The position numbers and the translations under genes were made by a program. A stretch of 64,000 nucleotides of DNA from Paenibacillus piscarius (GTDB taxonomy: Bacteria; Bacillota; Bacilli; Paenibacillales; Paenibacillaceae), in the NCBI RefSeq assembly GCF_022234545.1, contig NZ_JAIEUI010000010.1:139514-203513 (forward strand). Direction: 5' to 3'. Below are positions 44,342 to 51,542 of this stretch, piece by piece; the first letter of the stretch is position 1; every line of letters starts with the position of its first letter. Under the pieces are notes generated by a model. The model was not told where the DNA came from, made no database searches, and was given only the letters and a program-made list of their open reading frames with translations.

Positions 44342-44605
44342 GTGTATGCGGGGGACCCGGGATACCGCCCGGAAGTGATTCAACAGGTCCAATCGAGGGT
44401 TATATACAAAAGGCTGCGCCAGACAAGGCCAAGTGGAAACGGCTATGCCGTCCTGTTTAAGGACGGCACCCGTTTCAGCGAGAAATATAAGGATAAGTTA
44501 TCGTGTGCAACATGTAAATTCTTATATTTCAAAAAAAACCATCCCGTTGACGCCGGGATGGGGATGTTCGGTGAATCGTATAGGATTATAAAAGTGCTTT
44601 GTTGA
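44342..44605 (+). CDS. Doubtful small ORF (87 codons)
   Basis: The frame starts at ATG with AAGGTG only three bases away. Codon choice looks native in the middle (GYAVLFKDGTRFSEKYKD), and there is a CATC cysteine pair, but the frame runs through a terminator for the opposite strand (44530-44561) and into the end of the acetyltransferase gene. It may be a remnant of a gene or chance. I do not recognise it. Confidence 0.2.
   Translation: MYAGDPGYRPEVIQQVQSRVIYKRLRQTRPSGNGYAVLFKDGTRFSEKYKDKLSCATCKFLYFKKNHPVDAGMGMFGESYRIIKVLC
44530..44561 (-). terminator. Terminator of purT-GNAT operon
   Basis: On the minus strand CCATCCCG pairs with CGGGATGG, followed by eight T residues, 25 bp after the acetyltransferase stop. 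Confidence 0.92.
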
Positions 44606-45050
44606 AGCGGTAGCCCGCATCCTTCTCAAAGCCGATATGGCGGTAGAAGGCATGAGCCGGCGCACGCTCGACGCGGTTGCCGCTCCGCAGAAACAGCTGG
44701 CAGCAGCCCTGATGGCGTGCCCAGTCTTCTGCTGCTGCAACAAGTCTTTTGCCAAGGCCTTGTCCTCTAAGCTCCTCCGCTACGATCAGCGCGGTAATCT
44801 CCGTGATACAATCGGCATGCTTGTAGTAGGATTTCACCTGGCGCAATCCGATCATTCCCACAACTTCATTATTAAGCTCTGCAACCATGGTGCAGTGATA
44901 AGGATCATGCTCCATGCCTTCCATTCTCTCTTTCATCACGCTAAGCGTTGTCGGATAACCGAATTCCCGCAAAAGGGCTGTGACTCTCTCCAGATCATTC
45001 ATGCCGCATTTGCGGATCTGCAGTACCTGCTCCTGAGTACTACTGTTCAT
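44586..45050 (-). CDS. GNAT family N-acetyltransferase
   Basis: The protein has about 154 residues with the acetyl-CoA-binding signature VAEELRGQGLGKRLVAAAED and the C-terminal RAPAHAFYRHIGFEKDAGYRF. The start ATG 45050 follows GGAGG by eight bases; the frame overlaps the end of purT by 11 bp, so the two are co-translated. The substrate is unknown. Confidence 0.93.
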   Translation of the reverse strand: MNSSTQEQVLQIRKCGMNDLERVTALLREFGYPTTLSVMKERMEGMEHDPYHCTMVAELNNEVVGMIGLRQVKSYYKHADCITEITALIVAEELRGQGLGKRLVAAAEDWARHQGCCQLFLRSGNRVERAPAHAFYRHIGFEKDAGYRFNKALL

Positions 45051-46233
45051 CCCCGTATACCTCCACTTGTAGCTTAGACGCCGCCTGCTTGGCCGCTGTC
45101 CGCGCGATTTCAACCTCTTCCGCTGAACTGAGTGCGACGGCCATACGCCGTCCCGGGCGAATCTCCGGCTTGCCGAATACACGGATCTGTGTACGGGGAA
45201 GGGCCAGCGCCGCTTCCATGCCGGTAATGACAAAGGCTTGTCCTGTGCCTTCCCGGGCCTTCAGTGTAGCTGAAGCTCCCGGTGTCAGCAGATGTACCGC
45301 CTCCAGCGGAAATCCAAGAATGGCTCTGACATGCAGAGCAAATTCAGACAAATCCTGCGTAACCATTGTAACCATACCTGTGTCATGCGGGCGGGGAGAC
45401 ACTTCACTGAACAGCACCCCGTCCGCGGTGAGGAACAGCTCCACACCAAAAATTCCGTAACCTCCAAGCTGATCAGTGACTGCCTTAGCGATAGCCTGCG
45501 ATTCCTCCAGCTGTGCCGCGCTCATCGGGTGCGGCTGCCAGGACTCCACATAATCGCCATCCTGCTGAATGTGACCGATTGGCGGGCAGAAGATCGTGCC
45601 GCTGACGGAACGGACCGTAAGCAGGGTAATCTCGCTCTCAAAGGTCACAAAAGCTTCAACAATCACGCGCGTTCCCTTGGCGCGGGCGCCCTCCAGCGCC
45701 GTGTTCCAGCAGGCTTCGGCATCCTCCGGCCGCCGGCAGATGCTCTGCCCTTTGCCGGAGGAGCTCATAATCGGCTTGACCACACAAGGGGTTCCCAGCT
45801 CCTGCACAGCCTGCTGCAGCTCCTCCAGGCTGTCCGCGAACCGGTAAGCCGCAGTCGGCAGGCCCAGCTCCTCTGCCGCCAGGCGGCGGATGCCCTCACG
45901 GTCCATGGTCAACCGGGCAGCGCGGGCCGTAGGAATGACCAGGAAGCCTTCTTCCTCCAGCTCAGCCAGCGCTCCGGTCGCAATCGCTTCAATCTCGGGT
46001 ACAATCAAATCTGGCTTCTCTGTACGGATCAGCTGCTTCAGTGCCTCGGCATCCAGCATGTCCAGTACATAAGAGCGGTGGGCCACGCCCATCGCGGGTG
46101 CAGCTTCATAACGGTCCACAGCTACGGTCTCTACGCCAAGGCGTTGAGCTTCGATAATGACTTCCTTCCCCAGTTCGCCGCTGCCGAGCAGCAGCAGCTT
46201 CTTGCTCCGGGCTGATAAAGGAGCTCCCCACAT
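45040..46233 (-). CDS. purT: Formate-dependent phosphoribosylglycinamide formyltransferase (GAR transformylase 2)
   Basis: The 397-residue ATP-grasp enzyme makes formyl-GAR from GAR, formate and ATP in purine synthesis, an alternative to folate-dependent PurN. It shows LLLLGSGELGKEVIIEAQRL, the ATP-grasp loop MSSSGKGQS and the metal-binding VELFLTADGVLFSEVSPRPHD. The chosen start is ATG 46233 (GGAG six bases upstream); a TTG at 46245 is less likely. It stands apart from other pur genes and is coupled to an acetyltransferase gene. Confidence 0.95.
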   Translation of the reverse strand: MWGAPLSARSKKLLLLGSGELGKEVIIEAQRLGVETVAVDRYEAAPAMGVAHRSYVLDMLDAEALKQLIRTEKPDLIVPEIEAIATGALAELEEEGFLVIPTARAARLTMDREGIRRLAAEELGLPTAAYRFADSLEELQQAVQELGTPCVVKPIMSSSGKGQSICRRPEDAEACWNTALEGARAKGTRVIVEAFVTFESEITLLTVRSVSGTIFCPPIGHIQQDGDYVESWQPHPMSAAQLEESQAIAKAVTDQLGGYGIFGVELFLTADGVLFSEVSPRPHDTGMVTMVTQDLSEFALHVRAILGFPLEAVHLLTPGASATLKAREGTGQAFVITGMEAALALPRTQIRVFGKPEIRPGRRMAVALSSAEEVEIARTAAKQAASKLQVEVYGDEQ

Positions 46234-46382
46234 TGTCGACTCCAACCTCTTTTCGCAAATTTGTCTGCTGACTTCTATGTTTCTGTAAAATGTCGCAGTT
46301 TTCTTTGTAAATTTTCAGGCTTCTTTATTTTCTTCCATCGCCCGGCAGATTGCAAGTGTTCTTCGACATTTTCCTACAAACT

Positions 46383-49300
46383 TCACAGATCGCTGTTCAC
46401 CCGGTCGGCAACCGCCTGCTCCAGCCGCTGCAATTCACCGGCGATACCGGCCCAATGCTGCGCGGAATCACCTCCCTTCAGCAGCTCCGCCATGGCGGCC
46501 TCCCGCTCGGCCAGTGCCTCGCGGAGCCGCCCTGCGGCACGGAATAATGATTCTGCGGCCGCATTGGTGTAGAAGGTTAACAACTCCTGCTCCTGGGCCT
46601 CCGCAGCGGCGGCCACCGCTTCTTTGCACCACGGCTCCGCAGCCGCGCGGATCTCGGCCCGGCCCGGTCCCTCGAAGAAATGGCGCGGGGACTTGAAGCG
46701 TCCCCACAGGCTGCTCCAGTCCAGCGGCGCCAGCAGGCAATCCAGCTTCGCCGGAGCCGGCCAGCGCTCCTCCGCATTCTCCAGAAGCTGCAGCTCCTGC
46801 TCCGGGAAGTCCAGCTCCCGGGCGGCTGCAGCTGCGGCGGCCGTAACGAATCTGCGTCCTGCCGACTCCAGCCGCAGGGTGGTTGCCCACAGCTCCTGCT
46901 CCAGCTCCCGCCGGATGGATCGCTCCAGCTCCCGCCCGCAGGCAGTGAAGATATCCTTCAGGTTCCCGCCATCCTCCCTAAGCACCGAGGGGTGGAACGA
47001 TTCCTGGAAGGAACGTCCGAAGGAGAAGGCGAGCCGCTGCCGGACATGATAGAGGAGTTCCTCCCCCTCGCGGCGCAGATCCCGGAGCGGGCGTTCTTCA
47101 CGCTCCAGCTCCGCCAGCCGCTGACGTGCGGCTTCACGCTGCTCCTGCAGCCGCTTCATTCCTTCCTCCCGCTGGCCGGCTTCCATCCGCGCCAGCCGCT
47201 GCCATTCCTCTGCGCGGAGGCGGACCGAGCCGAGACTGTCCCTGGCTGCTGCCAGCGACAGTCTCGGAAGCTCATCACCCGCGAACGCCGAGAGCGCCGC
47301 TTCAAAGCTGCCGAACCCGGAGGCTTCATACGCTTCCCGGCTGCGGCGGGATTTGCCCTCCAGCGCCAGCAGGCTGGAGACGCTGTAGATCCGCGGCGAG
47401 GTCAGTCCCCCGGCCCGCAGATTCTGCGCGACATGCGCCTTCACTTCCGCAAGTTCCGCCTCATCCGCGGCGAGGTCGGAGGCATTGATGATGAAGAACA
47501 TTTTGTCGAGCGCGAAGCTGTCCTTGATCCGTCCAAGCTGGGCCAGGAGGCTGCGGTCTGCCTTGGAGAAGGCATGGTTATAATACGTCACGAAGCAGAT
47601 CGCATCCGCATTCTTCATGTAGCCAAAGGTTACGCCGGTATGCCGGGCGTGCAGGGAATCCGCCCCCGGGGTATCCACAAGCACGATACCGCTGCGGGTC
47701 AGCGGGCTGTCTACATACAGGTCTGTGCTCTGAATGAAGCAGGCCCGCTTCTCATCGGCGACCAGGGTGCGGTATTCCTCCAGGCTGACCGTCCGCTCGG
47801 TGCCGAGCAGCGGGCCGGATTCGGCCCATCCCGCTGCGGCGGCCCGCAGGAAGCCGATATGCGGCAGCGCAGACGGGTGCAGCCCGCTTCCCTGCAGCCG
47901 GTCCACCGCTGCGGTCCAGCGCTCCCGCTGCGGCGGCGGAAGCTGAAGCACGCTGAAGGAGTGGAGGATATCCTCCCAGAAATCCTCCGCCCGCTTCATC
48001 GTGATGAACGCCGTCCGGTTAGCGAAGCCGCCCTCCGGCGCCAGAATGCGCCCGACGGCCGCCGTCGCCGGATGCGGCGACACGGGCAGCACATCCTCGC
48101 CCAGCAGGGCGTTGGCGAAGGAGGATTTGCCGGCGCTGAACGCTCCGAACAGCGCCAGGGTAAAGCGGCCGCCGGCGAGATCCTCCGACCGCGCCGCCAG
48201 CGCGCGCGCCGCCGAGGCCATAGCCGGCTCGGCGCGCAGCACCCCCGCCGCCTCGCGCAGCACGGCGGCGGCCTCAGTCAGCCGGCGGCGTCCGCCCGCC
48301 GGCTGGGCCGTCTCCGCCGCCCACTCCGTGGCGGCGGGGCTTGCCGCCGCGCTGCTGCGCTGCGGCGACTCCGGGCTGGCGGCGCTCAGCGCGCCAGCCG
48401 CCAGGGGCGGCACCTCCGGCAGCGCGCCGGAGGTGAGGCTGCGGCGCGGCGGCAGCAGCGCCGCGAGTTCGTCCGCGCGGGCGGCAGCCGCGCGGTCCAG
48501 CGCAGCCAGCGCGGCGTGGGCGCGGAGCTGGCTGTGCAGCGAAGCCGAGCGGCCCGCCAGCGAGGCTTGGCGCTCGGCCGCAAGCGGCGGCAGCGCGTCC
48601 AGCAGCTGCTCGCCGAAGGCCAGGACCGCGCGGCGGAAGCCTGCCTTAATCTCTGCCGCCAGGGAGCGGCAGAAGTTCAGCAGCGCCTCGCCTGAGGCCC
48701 CGGTTCCCGGCTTCACCTGAGCCGCAAGCCACCCGGGGCTCACCGCCGGAAAAGCCTGCTTCAGCAGCGGCTCCGCCCCCTCCTGCCACAGCTCCAGCCC
48801 TTCAGCCCAGTCGCGCACCAGCTGGAGAGTATGCCACTCCAGCTGGGCCGTGATCTCTCTGGTCTGCAGGCTATGCCAGTGCGCAAGGCGCGTCCCTTGC
48901 TCCTTCTCCCGCTTCGCAGCGGTGAAGAGCAGTCCGCGCCGGAAGCCCGGCTGCAGGCTCTCGATGTAAGCGCCCGCTGCATCCCTTAGGTCAGCCGGCA
49001 TCAGGTTGGTGTTGCCCAGCAGTGCGTCCAGCCGGCTGCGCAGGTCCTGGCGGGACTGCTCAGGCAATCGCTCCAGCAGCGCCTCCTCCTGCTTAAGCTC
49101 CCGCAGCTCTTCCTGGACGGCCGCTTCCCCGCTGCCGCCCGCCGCTTCCAGAAGCTGCCCGCGCTCCTCCTCCTGGCCTTCGCGGTATGCGGCCAGCACC
49201 TCATCGGCAGTATGATGAACCGAGCGGGACAAGCTGTAATCCACCAGCTCCCTCCGCTGCTCCAGCAGGCCATTAATCACGCCAAGGAGGGCCTGCCACT

Positions 49301-50057
49301 GATTAAGCGGATGCGCCTGCACCTTAAGCGAGGTAAACAGCAGCCCTGCGGAATGAATCCCCCATTCCCGGAAAGCGCTTTCTACTTGCTGCCGGTATTC
49401 TGCTATCGGAATTTCGTGCTGCCGGTGCTTGTCAATCTGATTAATGATGAGATAAAGCGGCTTCCCCCAGTCGCTGAGACTCTTGGCGAATGCCAGATTA
49501 TTCTCGGACTGCACATGGTTGTAATCCATGACATAGAACACGGCATCTGCCAGATGCAGTGCAGACCGGGTCGCAGCCTGATGGCCTTCATCGGTGGAAT
49601 CCACCCCGGGAGTGTCCATCAGCACACCGTGGCTGCCCAGCAGCGGTATCTCCTCCCAGACCTCAATCGCTGCATATTCTGTACCCTGGCGGCAGTAATC
49701 CTGCAGCCGGTCAGGGGTAGTCTGAATCACAGGCCGCTGGGCCCGGGCCCCGCCTGCTTGCGGATGAAGCAGCACTTTCGGTGCTCCGCTGCGGATCGAT
49801 ACGATGTTGGCGCTGGTCGGAACCGGTCCCGACGGCAACACCGGCTTGCCGCAGAGCGCATTGATCATGCTCGACTTGCCCGCTGAGAAATGCCCGCAAA
49901 AGGCCAGCGTCAGCTCATCCGCCTGCTCCTTGATTTTGAGATCCGCAATAACTTGCGCGCTCTCCAGTTCTCCCCATTCCCTCAGCTGCTTCTCCAGCAG
50001 CATAAGCGCTGATGATCCGGTCGTCACCTGTTCCACTCTTTCCCGTTCTGCTCCCAC
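46383..50057 (-). CDS. dynA: Double-headed dynamin-like GTPase (DynA/YpbR)
   Basis: The protein has about 1224 residues with two complete dynamin-type GTPase modules in one chain. The first has P loop GHFSAGKSS (55-63), DTPGVDS and NQIDKH; the second, near residue 640, has GAFSAGKSSF, DTPGADS and NASD. Long helical stalk regions follow each, matching the length and layout of Bacillus DynA (about 1190), which fuses membranes and protects them from phage and antibiotic damage. The linker at about residues 480-640 is very alanine/arginine-rich. The start is GTG 50057 ten bases after GGAGG; an upstream GTG has no site. Confidence 0.94.
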   Translation of the reverse strand: MGAERERVEQVTTGSSALMLLEKQLREWGELESAQVIADLKIKEQADELTLAFCGHFSAGKSSMINALCGKPVLPSGPVPTSANIVSIRSGAPKVLLHPQAGGARAQRPVIQTTPDRLQDYCRQGTEYAAIEVWEEIPLLGSHGVLMDTPGVDSTDEGHQAATRSALHLADAVFYVMDYNHVQSENNLAFAKSLSDWGKPLYLIINQIDKHRQHEIPIAEYRQQVESAFREWGIHSAGLLFTSLKVQAHPLNQWQALLGVINGLLEQRRELVDYSLSRSVHHTADEVLAAYREGQEEERGQLLEAAGGSGEAAVQEELRELKQEEALLERLPEQSRQDLRSRLDALLGNTNLMPADLRDAAGAYIESLQPGFRRGLLFTAAKREKEQGTRLAHWHSLQTREITAQLEWHTLQLVRDWAEGLELWQEGAEPLLKQAFPAVSPGWLAAQVKPGTGASGEALLNFCRSLAAEIKAGFRRAVLAFGEQLLDALPPLAAERQASLAGRSASLHSQLRAHAALAALDRAAAARADELAALLPPRRSLTSGALPEVPPLAAGALSAASPESPQRSSAAASPAATEWAAETAQPAGGRRRLTEAAAVLREAAGVLRAEPAMASAARALAARSEDLAGGRFTLALFGAFSAGKSSFANALLGEDVLPVSPHPATAAVGRILAPEGGFANRTAFITMKRAEDFWEDILHSFSVLQLPPPQRERWTAAVDRLQGSGLHPSALPHIGFLRAAAAGWAESGPLLGTERTVSLEEYRTLVADEKRACFIQSTDLYVDSPLTRSGIVLVDTPGADSLHARHTGVTFGYMKNADAICFVTYYNHAFSKADRSLLAQLGRIKDSFALDKMFFIINASDLAADEAELAEVKAHVAQNLRAGGLTSPRIYSVSSLLALEGKSRRSREAYEASGFGSFEAALSAFAGDELPRLSLAAARDSLGSVRLRAEEWQRLARMEAGQREEGMKRLQEQREAARQRLAELEREERPLRDLRREGEELLYHVRQRLAFSFGRSFQESFHPSVLREDGGNLKDIFTACGRELERSIRRELEQELWATTLRLESAGRRFVTAAAAAAARELDFPEQELQLLENAEERWPAPAKLDCLLAPLDWSSLWGRFKSPRHFFEGPGRAEIRAAAEPWCKEAVAAAAEAQEQELLTFYTNAAAESLFRAAGRLREALAEREAAMAELLKGGDSAQHWAGIAGELQRLEQAVADRVNSDL

Positions 50058-50282
50058 GACATCCCCGCCTCCGCTGCGATCTATAATGAAATTCAGCACA
50101 TTAAATTCATAATTTCTACATTTGTATGATTTATTTCACTGCAAGAATAGAATAATACCATTTTATCATCAGATCGTCACAAATCAAATATCGCGTTTTA
50201 CAAAAACAGCTATAATCCTTCACGAAAAACCAGACTTCGCAGCCTACCAGACCCCTAACATACCCTGTAAGCTCCCGCAGCA

Positions 50283-50342
50283 ACAAAAAAACAGAGGGGC
50301 TGTCCCGGCAGCCACTTTCCGGCTGCGGGACAACCCCTCTGA
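50283..50342 (-). terminator. Terminator after nth and the small downstream gene
   Basis: On the minus strand CAGAGGGGTTGTCCCG pairs with CGGGACAGCCCCTCTG (one G-U), with an inner GCAGCC/GGCTGC stem, followed by TTTTTTT. Confidence 0.93.
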
Positions 50343-50356
50343 ATATTGCTGTAGAA

Positions 50357-50623
50357 TTAAGCTGTTTCCAGTACAGGAAGCAGAATTTCAAACACTTTAC
50401 CGTGCTGCAGAATGGTAAGACCGCGGGACTTGTCCTTCATTACGACAACCTCCGGCTTAGCAGACATACGCTCCAGGTAATGCTCAGGCACATCGCCGGA
50501 ATGGCTGATCGTGATGCCCTCCACTTCCTGCTCTTCATTCTCTTCCATCGGGCTGTCTACCACACGGTCAAAAATATCGGAGAACGCTTCAAAATTATCG
50601 GTGTATACAGAAATGCATTTCAT
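50357..50623 (-). CDS. Small conserved-looking protein of unknown function, coupled to nth
   Basis: I do not recognise this 88-residue protein. It starts MKCISVYTDNFEAFSDIFD, has an acidic middle (PMEENEEQEVEG) and ends with a beta-rich segment (GLTILQHGKVFEILLPVLE). The start ATG lies 2 bp after the nth stop, so it is almost certainly translated with nth. It has no signal peptide or membrane helix, and a strong terminator follows. Confidence 0.85.
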   Translation of the reverse strand: MKCISVYTDNFEAFSDIFDRVVDSPMEENEEQEVEGITISHSGDVPEHYLERMSAKPEVVVMKDKSRGLTILQHGKVFEILLPVLETA

Positions 50624-50625
50624 CC

Positions 50626-51333
50626 CTATCCCATCCTCTTCTTCTCTAATTCTTTGTTAGGCTTCGTATGAACCTTATCTTTCCTGATTACCGCCGTTTT
50701 CATACGTTTTTTGCCCTCCCGGCACACATCCAGCAACGGGCAGACCTGGCACATCGGACTCTGGGCCTTGCAGTGATAGCGTCCGAAGAAGATCAGCCGG
50801 TGGTGCGTCAGCGTCCATTCCTCACGCGGCACCGCCTTCATCAGCTTCTTCTCCACTTCAAGCACGGAATCTTTCCAGCCTGCGAGTGCAAGCCGTTTGG
50901 CTACACGTTCCACATGGGTATCGACAGCAATTGCCGGAATTCCAAAGGCATTGGACACAACGACATTGGCCGTCTTGCGTCCGACACCGGGCAAGGTGAC
51001 CAGTTCATCATGGGCCTGGGGCACTTCCCCTCCGTATTGCTCAATCAGAATCGAGCAGAGGTTCTGAATGTGCTTGGCCTTGTTGCGGAACAACCCAATC
51101 CTCCGGATATCCTGCTCCAGCTCCTCCAGCGGCACTGAAATGTAATCGGCCGGAGTCTTGTACTTCTGAAACAAATCTTCCGTAACCTTGTTCACTGTAG
51201 CATCCGTGCATTGGGCAGAGAGCAGCACGGCGATCGTAAGCTCGAAGGCGTTGCTGTGATTCAGCTCGCAATGCGCGTCAGGGAACATGCCGCCGATGGT
51301 ATCCAGGATGTGGCGGACCTCTGCAGCTTTCAT
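50626..51333 (-). CDS. nth: Endonuclease III
   Basis: The 235-residue base-excision repair glycosylase/AP lyase removes oxidised pyrimidines. The helix-hairpin-helix LPGVGRKTA carries catalytic Lys120, Asp138 follows in VDTHVERVAKR, and the iron-sulfur cysteines are Cys188, 195, 198 and 204 (spacing 6-2-5), as in the E. coli enzyme. About 25 lysine-rich residues are added at the C terminus. Start ATG five bases after GGAGGGG. Confidence 0.96.
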   Translation of the reverse strand: MKAAEVRHILDTIGGMFPDAHCELNHSNAFELTIAVLLSAQCTDATVNKVTEDLFQKYKTPADYISVPLEELEQDIRRIGLFRNKAKHIQNLCSILIEQYGGEVPQAHDELVTLPGVGRKTANVVVSNAFGIPAIAVDTHVERVAKRLALAGWKDSVLEVEKKLMKAVPREEWTLTHHRLIFFGRYHCKAQSPMCQVCPLLDVCREGKKRMKTAVIRKDKVHTKPNKELEKKRMG

Positions 51334-51470
51334 GGCGTCCCCTCCACGGAGTCCTTATACCCGCTGGAGTATGACGGGCATATGATCTCTAGTCTGGTGA
51401 AATATAAGCAAATATACATTATATCGTATACGTTCGCAGCGTTCAAGCGAACGCCTGGCTCTTATATTTC

Positions 51471-51513
51471 AAAAAAAACGTCTTGATCCCGGGCGAAGCC
51501 CGGGCTCAAGACG
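51471..51513 (-). terminator. Terminator of the SLH-domain gene
   Basis: On the minus strand CGTCTTGAGCCCGGGC pairs with GCCCGGGATCAAGACG (one mismatch) around TTC, followed by eight T residues. Confidence 0.95.
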
Positions 51514-51542
51514 GTGTTTCACACGGAAAAGCACCATAGCAA

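Noticed and set aside
46680..48695. 671-codon open frame on the + strand
   Set aside because: It is antisense to dynA in its most GC-rich part, with low-complexity Arg/Gln-rich translation and no ribosome site.
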